Of a DNA stretch of 64,000 nt, positions 18,069 through 26,616 are shown piece by piece. A program made the translations under genes and the position numbers. Source of the DNA: Planctomycetia bacterium (GTDB lineage Bacteria; Planctomycetota; Brocadiia; Brocadiales; Brocadiaceae); NCBI GenBank assembly GCA_015075005.1, contig JABTVC010000004.1, positions 89,345-153,344 on the forward strand, written 5' to 3'. Positions within the stretch are counted from its first letter, which is position 1. Each line of letters starts with the position of its first letter. Under the pieces are notes generated by a model. That model ran no database searches. It saw only the letters and a list, made by a program, of their open reading frames with translations, and was not told the DNA's origin.

Positions 18069-19286
18069 ATGTCGCATCCACATCATCCACATGGCCAACA
18101 TCCAGGTGGTCACACCACTGCTCATGGACATGGTGGTCATCCCGAAACGATACGAGAGACTTACGCACGCATCAAAGACGATACTTCCGGCAAGCCTGCC
18201 ATAGAATATATGAAGAACATGAAGAACCAGTTGCGCCTGGTCTTCTGGGAGACAACTGTTGGGTGCAATCTTGAGTGTGTCCATTGTCGCCGACTCGACG
18301 TAAGTACAACCCTTGCCAAAGATGATATGACCACCCAGGAGGCCTTTGCCTTCGTAGACGCCATTACCGAGGCAGGCAGACCTATCCTGGTGCTCAGCGG
18401 TGGTGAACCCCTCTTCAGGCCTGATATTTTTGAGATCGCAAAGTATGCGGTAAGTAAGGAATTAAGTGTTGCTCTGGCAACCAATGGAACGTTAGTTGAT
18501 GACACAACTGCAAAAAAGATCGTTGATACAGGCATTGCCAGAGTTTCCATCAGTTTTGATGGTGCGGACGCCAAGACACATGATGAATTCAGGAAGATAC
18601 CCGGATCCTTTGATCGGTCTATCGCAGGATTTAAACGACTCAAAGACCTGGGTATGAGTATGCAAATCAATTGCACGATTGCAAAACACAATGTTCATCA
18701 AGTTGATGATCTTTATAGCCTGGCCTTGAAGCTCGGTGCAGACGCAATGCATATTTTTATGCTGGTACCCGTAGGGTGCGGCGTACAGATTGCCGACGAT
18801 CAGATGCTACATCCCAAGAAATACGAGGAGGTACTCAATCATTTCTACGATCTTTCCAAAGAGGCAAAGATTCAGACAAAGGCTACCTGTGCCCCCCACT
18901 ATTTCCGCATCATGAGGGAACGCGCCAAGGAGGAAGGGATCACCATTTCGCCAAAAACCCACGGTATGGCAGCCATGACGAAGGGTTGCCTGGCCGGCAC
19001 TGGTGTTTGTTTCGTTTCTCACAAGGGAGAGGTATTTCCTTGTGGTTATTTGCCAGTCGAGGCGGGTCATGTGAAGAAACAAAAATTTGCAGATATCTGG
19101 AATGACTCTCCGGTCTTTCAGAAATTGCGTGACCCTGAGTTGCTGGAAGGTAAATGCGGGGCATGCGAGTATAAGAAGGTCTGTGAAGGCTGCAGGGCAC
19201 GCGCTTTTTACGATACAGGCAACTATCTGGCTGAAGAGCCGTATTGCATCTATCAACCCAAAATGGCCAGCGTAAAGAAAAACTAA
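18069..19286 (+). CDS. ahbD: AhbD-like radical SAM/SPASM heme synthase with His-rich N-terminus
   Basis: AhbD converts iron-coproporphyrin III to heme b by decarboxylating two propionates in the siroheme-dependent route. The 405-aa protein has the radical SAM cluster motif C66-x3-C70-x2-C73 (CNLECVHC) and LSGGEPLFRPD. The C-terminal SPASM cluster includes GCLAGTGVCFVSHKGEVFPC and GKCGACEYKKVCEGCRARAF, closely matching AhbD from sulfate reducers and the related NirJ. Unusual are 11 His in the first 25 residues (MSHPHHPHGQHPGGH...), a likely metal-binding tail. CGGAGG precedes the ATG. A heme-rich anammox metabolism fits. NirJ-like heme d1 chemistry is the main alternative. Confidence 0.82.
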   Translation: MSHPHHPHGQHPGGHTTAHGHGGHPETIRETYARIKDDTSGKPAIEYMKNMKNQLRLVFWETTVGCNLECVHCRRLDVSTTLAKDDMTTQEAFAFVDAITEAGRPILVLSGGEPLFRPDIFEIAKYAVSKELSVALATNGTLVDDTTAKKIVDTGIARVSISFDGADAKTHDEFRKIPGSFDRSIAGFKRLKDLGMSMQINCTIAKHNVHQVDDLYSLALKLGADAMHIFMLVPVGCGVQIADDQMLHPKKYEEVLNHFYDLSKEAKIQTKATCAPHYFRIMRERAKEEGITISPKTHGMAAMTKGCLAGTGVCFVSHKGEVFPCGYLPVEAGHVKKQKFADIWNDSPVFQKLRDPELLEGKCGACEYKKVCEGCRARAFYDTGNYLAEEPYCIYQPKMASVKKN

Positions 19287-19475
19287 ATAAACTGTTGCTG
19301 ACAGTTGTCAGCAATCAGATAAAAACTGGCAGAGGTAAGCTGAATGTACACCTGCACAACCTCCCTATGCTGGTTCAGTCTTTCAGGGCTGAGCGAGCTA
19401 TATGCTCCGCGGGTAGTTTCACTTTTAATCAGGCCTTCGGCGACTTTTCAATGTAGAGCGAAGAGGCTCTTCGCT
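19287..19475. other. Non-coding segment downstream of ahbD with a perfect 29-bp palindrome
   Basis: No supported gene. At 19452-19480 TGTAGAGCGAAGAG and its exact complement flank a single G. The palindrome covers the end of the decayed toxin gene at 19476 and may be its truncation point or a terminator for ahbD. Confidence 0.6.
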
Positions 19476-19676
19476 CTACAAATATTGTCCCTGCCGTTCA
19501 CGTTCAAATTTGTGGAGTCGATTGCTTTGCGGAACCCGCAGGTCATCCAAACATGTTGCCAACTCAATGTATTCCAGTTTACGCATTGCCCGCTTGCTGA
19601 TATCCGGTGATAATCACCTTGATTTCCCTTTTTGGTAAAATTCTTGCGTATACTTATCGGCAAACGAGTTAATCAT
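19476..19676 (-). pseudogene. HigB/RelE-family toxin remnant in the cassette array
   Basis: From ATG 19676 the frame reads MINSFADKYTQEFYQKGKSR, then TGA (19616-19614), then LSPDISKRAMRKLEYIELAT and CLDDLRVPQSNRLHKFERERQGQYL. It matches HigB-type mRNA-interferase toxins (KSRRLPPDI..RALRKL...LEDLRVP.GNRLE.L..DR.GQYSI). The internal TGA replaces what is usually Arg (CGA to TGA). The protein stops before the C-terminal RINDQWRICF block at the 19452-19480 palindrome. It starts 50 nt past attC, as a second cassette would. No HigA antitoxin was found. Toxin-antitoxin cassettes are common in chromosomal integrons. Confidence 0.75.
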
Positions 19677-19725
19677 TTGCTCATAGCAATCTGCCACGTG
19701 ACACTTGTCAACAATATTTTATTTC

Positions 19726-19801
19726 TCCTAACGCTCCGCATAACCGGCTGGCAATGGAGCGCAGCGGAATTGCCAGTCCGAGTTGATGCGGTTGTTATAA
19801 C
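19726..19801 (-). other. attC recombination site of the acyltransferase cassette
   Basis: On the minus strand the site begins GTTATAACAACCGCATCAAC and ends GGTTATGCGGAGCGTTAGGA. The outer arms (TAAC..CCGCAT / ATGCGG..GTTA) and inner arms (CTGGCAAT / ATTGCCAG) fold into the attC stem. One unpaired base near CAAC/GTT fits an extrahelical base. The 3' core is GTTAGGA, close to the G/TTRRRY consensus. It begins 1 nt after the stop codon of the gene, as expected for a cassette. Confidence 0.85.
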
Positions 19802-19802
19802 A

Positions 19803-20828
19803 TTATGATATTCCGAGTATGAATTTCTTAGTGGCTCTAAATTTTCTCAACAGTTGTTTTTCGATGATAAAGGGGAACATTACACCGCAAAGAACTGCCA
19901 TAAAAGCAATCAATTCGAAAGGTACTTGAACATTTTTTAAAACTTGGAGAAAGCCGATTCTCACTGTGCTTTCAAATAGGGTATGAAGCAAATATATAGT
20001 CATTGAATAACACCCGATTTCCGCTATTACATCTTTTGCTTTAAAGGTTGAAAGCTTTAAAATAGCATGGCTCAAATTAATGACAAATATAGACCCAAGG
20101 ACACCAATTAAAACTTTTGTTGCATATACAAGATATTGATGAATACTAAAATAATTGCTCAGATAATGGAATGTTATGAACAGTAATAACGGAACTAAAA
20201 TGTAGTAGCAGTTTGCTCCAACTAATCTTTTTGATAATTCTGAGTTTTCTCGTAGGATTGCGCCAAAAATAAAGAATGGAATATTAGCAAGTGCACTTCC
20301 AAATACTAAGTAATCGTTTCCTATAATAGAGTTGATGGCAATGAACAAAGCAAATAAAAGATAGACATCCATATATAATTTCAGCAATGGATAAACAGTA
20401 AAAATCAAAAATAGTGCATAAACAAACCAGAGTAGTGGCATGTACGAATTAACTGGATTAGTTAAAAGTGAATAAATACTTTCAATTTGTACCGGGTGCT
20501 CCAATTTAACAAAAATACCTGCAGCATACTTAATTAAAAGGAATATAGCAGCAATAGAAATAAATGGGTATAGCAATCTCTTTGTTTTAGCCTTTACTAA
20601 ATCGGCATATGAATATTTCCCATGATTATATAGGTATCCGGATAAAAGAAAGAATAATGGCATGTGAAATGAGTAAATTATATCTCTAAGATTAGACCAA
20701 TATTCTGGTGATGATTCAGGATGAAAGTGCCCTATCACCACAAGACATATGCCTATTCCTTTTGCAATAAATACCCAGTCAATCTGGTTTTGATCTATCT
20801 CTTTTTTCATCTGTCTAAGTGTCCTCAT
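19803..20828 (-). CDS. Acyltransferase-3 family membrane protein (integron cassette gene)
   Basis: This protein of about 341 aa begins with the ATG at 20828 (MRTLRQMKKEIDQNQIDWVF). A longer frame from 20870 would cross the cassette boundary, so it was not used. IDWVFIAKGIGICLVVIGH followed by SFHMPLFFLLSGYLY is the acyltransferase-3 start, with the conserved His in VVIGH. About ten hydrophobic segments follow, ending in IGCYSMTIYLLHTLF. Members O-acylate surface polysaccharides or other extracytoplasmic targets; the target is unknown. Base composition is much more AT-rich than the adjacent intI. It ends 1 nt before attC. Confidence 0.88.
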   Translation of the reverse strand: MRTLRQMKKEIDQNQIDWVFIAKGIGICLVVIGHFHPESSPEYWSNLRDIIYSFHMPLFFLLSGYLYNHGKYSYADLVKAKTKRLLYPFISIAAIFLLIKYAAGIFVKLEHPVQIESIYSLLTNPVNSYMPLLWFVYALFLIFTVYPLLKLYMDVYLLFALFIAINSIIGNDYLVFGSALANIPFFIFGAILRENSELSKRLVGANCYYILVPLLLFITFHYLSNYFSIHQYLVYATKVLIGVLGSIFVINLSHAILKLSTFKAKDVIAEIGCYSMTIYLLHTLFESTVRIGFLQVLKNVQVPFELIAFMAVLCGVMFPFIIEKQLLRKFRATKKFILGIS

Positions 20829-20832
20829 CGTC

Positions 20833-21002
20833 GTTATAACAATGATTATACAGTCTGTATAAAACGGCAAACACAGAATCTTTCGTTCTTTATAAGAAGT
20901 TGCCGTCTCTTCTTGTCACGTATTGTAACTTATTCCCAGCAAGCATTTTCCGTCTTTTTTCCAAATTACCCATTCCGGTTTATACAGACTGTATAAACCA
21001 GA
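20833..21002 (-). other. Putative attI region with cassette junction and two matching palindromes
   Basis: GTTATAAC at 20833-20840 matches the first bases of the attC (19794-19801) and marks the cassette's leading edge. Two palindromes share TTATACAG-N-CTGTATAA: 20846-20862 and 20977-20999, the latter extended to 11-bp arms starting GG. They could be integrase sites or operators; the pairing is visible, the role is inferred. Confidence 0.6.
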
Positions 21003-22037
21003 CTACAGCCCATCGACGGGACTTCGGACACCGTGACCGCCTTTGTTCAAGACGTGGGTGTAGATCATCGTTGTGCTAACATCTTTGTGGCCAAGAAGTT
21101 CCTGAATGGTGCGGATATCATAACCAGCCTCAAGCAAATGCGTGGCAAAAGAGTGGCGGAAGGTGTGACAACCGGCGTGCTTGATTACACCCGCATTGCG
21201 GACTGCTTCCTTGACTGCCCACTGAAGAATCGTCTCGTGGATATGATGTCGTCCTTCTTCACCGGTCACTGTATTCTTCCACCGGTTTTCCTGCGGGAAG
21301 ACCCATTGCCAGCGCCATTCCTTCGGCGCATTGAGATATTTGCGGTCGAGTGCGCCGGGCATTTGAACGCGTCCCCAGCCTTCGGCCATGTCCTTCTCGT
21401 GGATCGCCTTGCCTTTCTTAAGACACGCCTGAAGCGGCGACTTGAGCGATTCCGGAAGCATGGTGATCCGGTCTTTCGCTCCCTTGCCGTCGCGAATGAG
21501 TATCTCGTTCCGCGCAAAGTCAATGTCCTGAACCCGCAGGCGCAGACATTCCATGAGGCGCAGCCCCGCGCCGTACATAAGCGAAGCCATCAGCCACTTG
21601 TCGTCCGAAAGGTTCGACAATACTGCTTTCACCTCATCGCGGGTCATGACCACTGGCAGGCGTGTTGGCTTTCGGGCACAAACGACCTTGCCGAGATCGC
21701 CAACTTCGCGACCAATCACGTGGCGATAGAGGAACAGCAAGGCGGAAAGCGCCTGATTTTGCGTGGAGGCGCTCACCTTTTCCTTCACGGCAAGATGGGT
21801 CAGGAAGGTGTTGATTTCCGGCTCAGCCATTTCCGCAGGGTGACGAACCTTATGGAAGAATATGAACCGCTTGACCCAATGACCATAGGTCTGCTCCGTG
21901 CGGCGGCTGTAATGACGAGAGCGGAGGGCTTCACGAAGACTGTCCATGAGTTTCGGCTTCCGGTCCTTTTCCAACGTTCCTGATGGACATTTGCCAGTCA
22001 TGTTCAAATTTGTTGCTACGGAGCGAACTTCCTGCAT
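21003..22037 (-). CDS. intI: Integron integrase (IntI-type tyrosine recombinase)
   Basis: This 344-aa tyrosine recombinase has R160 (GAGLRLMECLRL), H291 and R294 (CHTFRHSFATHL), H317 (LLGHKD) and Y326 (TMIYTHVL). The extra block LDRKYLNAPKEWRWQWVFPQ (about 230-249), before the second catalytic half, is the insertion that sets IntI apart from XerC/D. The ending GGHGVRSPVDGL is also typical. The SAM-like N-domain runs from MDSLREALRSRHYSRRTEQT. The start could be the ATG at 22037 (GAGG 10 nt upstream) or the inner Met at residue 31. It recombines attC and attI sites, both present next to it. Confidence 0.93.
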   Translation of the reverse strand: MQEVRSVATNLNMTGKCPSGTLEKDRKPKLMDSLREALRSRHYSRRTEQTYGHWVKRFIFFHKVRHPAEMAEPEINTFLTHLAVKEKVSASTQNQALSALLFLYRHVIGREVGDLGKVVCARKPTRLPVVMTRDEVKAVLSNLSDDKWLMASLMYGAGLRLMECLRLRVQDIDFARNEILIRDGKGAKDRITMLPESLKSPLQACLKKGKAIHEKDMAEGWGRVQMPGALDRKYLNAPKEWRWQWVFPQENRWKNTVTGEEGRHHIHETILQWAVKEAVRNAGVIKHAGCHTFRHSFATHLLEAGYDIRTIQELLGHKDVSTTMIYTHVLNKGGHGVRSPVDGL

Positions 22038-22166
22038 TGTTTTTCATCCTCGACAAAGACAATCAGAGATCGTCATGTACCGTTTTGCAATGCCAAGCTT
22101 CTTTTCCATGGATGATAGGAAATTTTGGGTTCTTTAATAAGATAATACAAATATGAAAAAGCAAAA

Positions 22167-22222
22167 TGTTTCGGTTCAATCGGGGACGATTGAACCAGCA
22201 CGAACCAGCACGAACCAGCACA
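22167..22222. repeat. Palindrome plus triple direct repeat upstream of intI
   Basis: The arms GGTTCAATCG / CGATTGAACC (22173-22196) surround a GGGA loop. Three copies of GAACCAGCAC follow in tandem. A 34-bp stretch (22167-22200) reappears inverted and identical at 41388-41421. Confidence 0.8.
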
Positions 22223-22273
22223 AAGCTATGCAATCTGAGAATAGTTTGTCAAGAATCTGAATTGATGAAGCTT

Positions 22274-23515
22274 TTATACCTTAACAACCTCCTCCTTTTC
22301 CACTTTATCAAGCCCAAAGGCTGTATGAACCGCCCGTAAGGCGCGGTCTGCATGAGCTTCATCAATAACACAGGATATCTTAATCTCTGAGGTGCTGATC
22401 ATCTGGATATTGATCTTTTCATCTGCCAGGACACGAAACATCTTTTCTGCCACACCACAATGACTCCTCATACCGATGCCCACCACCGAAAGCTTTGCGA
22501 TCTTGCTATCGTGTATGACCTCGTTAGCCCCAAGGTCTTTCTTAATCTTTTCCGCAACATTCAATGCCTCCCTCAAATCGCTCCGCGGCACCGTATAGGT
22601 AACATCGGCCCTACCCTCAATGCTGGCATTCTGTATGATCATATCTACATTGATATTCCTCTTTGCAATCTCGTGAAAAATCTTGGCCGCCTGGCCAGGG
22701 ACATCGGGCACAGCCCTGATCGTAATCTTTGCATCATCCTTGCTGACTGCGACACCACTGACAACAATATCTTCCATCTCTTTTGCCTCCTTACAAATCA
22801 AAGTCCCTTCCTTGTCATTAAAACTTGAACGAACCTGAAGGGTGACGTTATATTTCTTTGCAAATTCAATTGAACGGGAATGCATCACTTGTGCACCCAA
22901 ACTTGCCAGCTCAAGTATCTCATCGTAAGATATCGTGCTGAGTTTCCGCGCATAAGGCACCTTCCTCGGATCTGCTGTATAAATCCCCTCCACATCGGTA
23001 AAAATATCGCACCGGTCGGCCTTCATGATTGCAGCCAGGGCCACAGCCGTCGTATCCGAACCACCACGGCCAAGGGTGGTGATGTTTTCGTTTGCATCAA
23101 TACCCTGAAACCCTGCAACAATTACTATTGTGCGATTGTCTAATTCTTTTCTTATACGCTGGGCATTAATGTTTCTGATGCGCGCCTTTGTGTGATAACT
23201 ATCGGTAACAATACCGACCTGACCGCCCGTGAAGGATACGGCTGGATATCCAAGGGCATGAATGGCCATGGCCACGAGGGCAACGGAGATTTGTTCGCCA
23301 GTCGACATGAGCATGTCCATTTCGCGCGTCGAGGGTTTATCCGTAATTTCATGGGCGAGATCGATAAGTTCATCAGTTGTTTGTCCCCGCGCAGATACTA
23401 CCACAATGACCTGATTCCCCGCCTCGTATGCCTCAACAATTCGTTTTGCAGCCGTCCTGATACGCTCTGAGTTAGCAACAGAAGTACCTCCGAATTTCTG
23501 CACAATAAGTCCCAT
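22274..23515 (-). CDS. lysC: Aspartate kinase
   Basis: This 413-aa monofunctional aspartokinase phosphorylates aspartate, the first step to lysine, threonine and methionine. The kinase domain has VQKFGGTSVANSERI at the N-terminus, GFQGIDANENITTLGRGGSD (substrate and nucleotide loop) and DIFTDVEGIYTADPR. Two ACT domains follow (from about 265, KITIRAVPDVPGQAAKIF, and about 345, KLSVVGIGMRSHCGVA), which predict feedback control by lysine and/or threonine. ATG at 23515 gives the usual MGLIVQKFGG start. It stands alone between the integron and a bacterioferritin remnant. The upstream region shows no recognisable lysine riboswitch. Confidence 0.96.
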   Translation of the reverse strand: MGLIVQKFGGTSVANSERIRTAAKRIVEAYEAGNQVIVVVSARGQTTDELIDLAHEITDKPSTREMDMLMSTGEQISVALVAMAIHALGYPAVSFTGGQVGIVTDSYHTKARIRNINAQRIRKELDNRTIVIVAGFQGIDANENITTLGRGGSDTTAVALAAIMKADRCDIFTDVEGIYTADPRKVPYARKLSTISYDEILELASLGAQVMHSRSIEFAKKYNVTLQVRSSFNDKEGTLICKEAKEMEDIVVSGVAVSKDDAKITIRAVPDVPGQAAKIFHEIAKRNINVDMIIQNASIEGRADVTYTVPRSDLREALNVAEKIKKDLGANEVIHDSKIAKLSVVGIGMRSHCGVAEKMFRVLADEKINIQMISTSEIKISCVIDEAHADRALRAVHTAFGLDKVEKEEVVKV

Positions 23516-23839
23516 ATTCCATCCTTATCTGTAATTTCCCCGTAGTATTGAAATTGAAAAAATCTTTCTAAGCGTATTACATATTATAATTAAAGTCAAT
23601 TCTTTTCCAGCGTACATGTTTAGAAAATCTAAAGTAGCCACCAGGTCACGAAGACATTAAGTTTTTCTTTGTGCTTTGGTGTCTTTGTGACTTAAAATCT
23701 ATTTTAATATTTCCTGTGAAAATTTACTTTGTAATAAGCGTAATATTTAATTATAATCAGGCTTTTAATACCATTTTAGGACATTTGTCTAGATTCGTTA
23801 ATCCACGACAAATATTTATTCATGAAAAGGAGAATTTCA
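23516..23839. other. Intergenic stretch with a CACAAAG-type degenerate repeat
   Basis: About 320 nt separates lysC from the ferritin remnant. At 23639-23695 the sequence is an imperfect inverted repeat of the CACAAAGACAC kind (GTCACGAAGACATTAAG ... CTTTGTGAC). Similar words occur at 7212 and 55545. No gene is seen. Confidence 0.5.
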
Positions 23840-24316
23840 ATGGAAGGAAATCCAAAAGTTATTGAAGCCCTCAATGAAGCACTGACATCCGAGATCATGG
23901 CGATTAATCAATATTTTGTACATGCCAAGATGTGCGAAAATTGGGGTTATATGCGCTTATACGAGGATACGGAAAAAGGGCTGTAGAAGATGAAACATGC
24001 AGAAATACTTATTGAGCGCATTTTATATCTGGATGGCATCCCCATTATCACTAAATTTGAGAAAATCAATGTGGGAAAACGGTCAAGGAGCAGGCTGAAA
24101 ATGATCTCGCATTAGAAAAGGTCGCTATTAAAAGGCTTCAAAAGCATTAAACTCTGCTTCGAAGAAAGCGACGGTGGCTCACGCGAGTTACTCGAACATA
24201 TCCTGGTTGATGAAGAGCAGCATGCCGATGATATAGAATCGTATATCCAGCAAATAAAGGATATGGGAATTGAGAATTTTCTGGTAACTCAAGTTCACAA
24301 AAAAGAGAAATCTTAA
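23840..24316 (+). pseudogene. bfr: Bacterioferritin, inactivated
   Basis: The remains start MEGNPKVIEALNEALTSEIM and read AINQYFVHAKMCENWGYMRL. They are interrupted by TAG at 23984-23986, continue with KMKHAEILIERILYLDG, then shift frame before TVKEQAENDLALEKVAIKRL. They shift again near 24148 into CFEESDGGSRELLEHILVDE and EEQHADDIESYIQQIKDMG. Helices and ferroxidase Glu/His residues of a 24-mer bacterioferritin are recognisable along the full length (about 157 codons). One nonsense and two frame changes make this a clear pseudogene. AAAGGAGA still precedes the start. Confidence 0.85.
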
Positions 24317-24579
24317 CATGGACGAGTCGGGAATACGAGCGCGGGAGGCTTATCTCCACCAGATGCCGGCCACAAGGTTCGGCGTTACAATTAAATAATA
24401 TTTTGCAATTTCATTTGTCCTTACTATAGCTTAATTTTTTAAAGACACATTGCGTGTGAAATAGTTGTCTGCCCATTGCCTGCCTGTTTGCGGTTAAGCA
24501 CAGGCAGGCCAATCAGAAATATTTGAGTTCACCTTCATACCCTTCATACCCCCCCCTCTCTCATCCTTCATTTCACTCA

Positions 24580-26616
24580 TCATGTACTGAATTTAGTCAC
24601 ACATGGTTTTTGAACATGCCGATGCATATAAGAGTCCGAATTACCACATTCGAGACATATCAAAATTCCCTCTCGTTTCTTCATGTATTTTACCACTGTT
24701 GTAACGAAGGCTGCATGGCTCCAGGTAAGTGGCGACACGGATAACGGTGCATTGGTATAAGGGTCGACCTGCTCCGCAAGGACGCCTGATGGCAGTGCCC
24801 TATCCACCACCCATCCCAGTACTGGCAATGCATGATTCAGTTCAGTCAGATTTTTTGCACGCATAATTTCATACTCAGCAAACCACAGGGTACAAATAAA
24901 CCAGGGATTCCCAGGCACACGTTCTGAATCGTTGCCAACACGATGATAAGAATCATTCTCATACCTTGCTAACCCACCTACCGAAGTCTTTACCTGCAAT
25001 TTTTCCTGCACTGCATTCATCGTTGATACAATCATCGATTCATCCGGGCTAAAGACATCAAAGACAATTAACCCGGAAAGACTCGCATCCACTGTCATAT
25101 CAAGCTCGTATCCCATTGCAGTCCTTTTTCCCATCCTTGCAAATCGTCCTTCCTCCTTATCATAAAAATACGCTATCAGGGCATTCTTCATTTTATTTGC
25201 TACGTCACGATATTTGTTACCCTCTTCAATCTCTCCAAACGCGCAGGCAAAGTTTCCCGCCGCCCGCAACCCCGCAATAACTGCCGATACCGTAAAGGTA
25301 TGCACTCCATACCGTTCCTCCCACAAATCATACGAATTGAGGGGTAAACCGGTTTCTTCATCTTTGAATTTAACCATAAATTCTGCGGCATTTATGATAA
25401 AACTTCTGTACAGTGATTTTACAAACTCAATGTCTCTGAATTCATCGTAATGATTCCATAGCGCCCAGATGACCAGGGCGATCCCGTCTTCCTGGATGGG
25501 AAGGCTTTTTTTATCATCCTTTAGCCAGGGATGCCATGAACTGGCAAAGGAACGGTCGGGATTATATTTGTGGAGCAGATACCCTTCTTTGGAAATAAGA
25601 TCTGCACAAAATTGGAAGAACCGCCTCGTCGCATCCATATACCCTGATTTAATAAGGGCATTCGCAACCAGTGCACCATCCCGAGGCCACATATACGAGT
25701 ACGTATCCCTGCCAAGCTGGACAATATCTGAATCATTCGCTGCAATGATGGCGCCGTTGTTATCGATCTGTGTCCTGATTATCAGGAGACTCCGTTTAAA
25801 AAAGGAAACAAACCTTTGCGGAAGATCATGAAAATTAAACATCTCTTTATTGACCCATAGCTTCCAATAGTTTTCTGTGCGGCGAATTAATTCTTCCGGT
25901 GTTTTTTCCCAGATGTCCCTATTTAATTTTGCGACTTCGCTGTACTTTGTTCCAGCAGCAATCCAATAGTGCGCCACATTTTCACCATGCGCCTTTAGCT
26001 GGAGATTAATACCAAGGGTTGAATCAACGGAACCTTGTGCAATAGGATTACCGCTTAATGTACCATCTTCAGCATCTTTCCATGTCCCCTCAGCACCAAA
26101 TACCTCCTTGACCCCGGTTGCAAAATGGTCTATCCCACACTTGGTGGGATCACAACAATTAATCAGAAAATATCGCTGGGATTTATAATGAATTATGGCC
26201 TTTGTATCCGGATCATAATAAGCCGTATCCCCAACTTCATTTTCATAGATGTGAAAATCATGATTGAAAAACAGGCGTATTTCACGGTCTCTTCCTTCTA
26301 AATTCCTGACGACAATTTCCTTCACAAAGATATTTAAATGAAAATCCACCGTGTCATACACCTGGAGTTCTATCTTCAACCGATCGTTTCTTGCCTTCAC
26401 ATCCGTTACCAGGGTGTCTTCTTTGTATTTTAATGTCTTTTGCCATTCTCCCCCCATCCAGCTAAACTGGCCATCAACCCACATACCCATGCGGCAGGGA
26501 TGTCCTATAGTATGATTCTCTTTTCCTACATACGGATAATAGATATCCCTGATCTGATACTCCCGATCAAAGGTAACCAGCATCGAGCCATTTCCAACAG
26601 GTATGTCTCTGGGCAT
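24580..26616 (-). CDS. Glycoside hydrolase family 15 (glucoamylase/trehalase-like)
   Basis: This 678-aa protein has an N-terminal beta-sandwich (MPRDIPVGNGSMLVTFDREY, about 1-270). An (alpha/alpha)6 barrel follows, with DTYSYMWPRDGALVANALIK (about 310-330), SWHPWLKDDKKSLPIQEDGI and the late PGNPWFICTLWFAEYEI, typical of GH15. Members cut alpha-1,4 or alpha,alpha-1,1 glucosidic bonds (glycogen, maltodextrin, trehalose). There is no signal peptide, so a cytosolic storage-sugar role is likely. The C-terminal tail has two Cys (ICLECGNSD) and looks like an add-on. The next minus-strand gene upstream is pgl. Confidence 0.88.
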   Translation of the reverse strand: MPRDIPVGNGSMLVTFDREYQIRDIYYPYVGKENHTIGHPCRMGMWVDGQFSWMGGEWQKTLKYKEDTLVTDVKARNDRLKIELQVYDTVDFHLNIFVKEIVVRNLEGRDREIRLFFNHDFHIYENEVGDTAYYDPDTKAIIHYKSQRYFLINCCDPTKCGIDHFATGVKEVFGAEGTWKDAEDGTLSGNPIAQGSVDSTLGINLQLKAHGENVAHYWIAAGTKYSEVAKLNRDIWEKTPEELIRRTENYWKLWVNKEMFNFHDLPQRFVSFFKRSLLIIRTQIDNNGAIIAANDSDIVQLGRDTYSYMWPRDGALVANALIKSGYMDATRRFFQFCADLISKEGYLLHKYNPDRSFASSWHPWLKDDKKSLPIQEDGIALVIWALWNHYDEFRDIEFVKSLYRSFIINAAEFMVKFKDEETGLPLNSYDLWEERYGVHTFTVSAVIAGLRAAGNFACAFGEIEEGNKYRDVANKMKNALIAYFYDKEEGRFARMGKRTAMGYELDMTVDASLSGLIVFDVFSPDESMIVSTMNAVQEKLQVKTSVGGLARYENDSYHRVGNDSERVPGNPWFICTLWFAEYEIMRAKNLTELNHALPVLGWVVDRALPSGVLAEQVDPYTNAPLSVSPLTWSHAAFVTTVVKYMKKREGILICLECGNSDSYMHRHVQKPCVTKFST

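Larger units (their letters stand above)
19476..22037 (-). mobile_element. Small chromosomal integron: intI, attI region, one intact cassette, one decayed cassette
   Basis: On the minus strand the order is intI (22037-21003), a 160-nt attI-like region, an acyltransferase cassette (20839 to about 19732) ending in attC, and a broken HigB-like toxin. The integrase and the cassette are read in the same direction, with attI on the 3' side of intI. This is the 'reverse integrase' layout reported from other integrons, including planctomycetes. The intI DNA is visibly GC-richer than the very AT-rich cassette, in line with separate origins. Confidence 0.85.

Noticed and set aside
19448..19663. 71-codon minus-strand ORF downstream of attC
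   Set aside because: Out of frame with the HigB-like remnant that explains the same DNA; its translation has no recognisable motif.
20829..20870. Upstream extension of the acyltransferase (MPFYTDCIIIVITT)
   Set aside because: It crosses the GTTATAAC cassette junction and a palindrome of the attI region, so it is not part of the cassette gene.
21033..21983. 316-codon plus-strand ORF across the integrase
   Set aside because: Antisense to intI, whose catalytic residues are all present; the ORF arises from GC-rich third positions.
22041..22273. attI on the 5' side of intI, as in class 1 integrons
   Set aside because: No attC or cassette lies on that side; lysC follows. The attC and cassette are on the 3' side.
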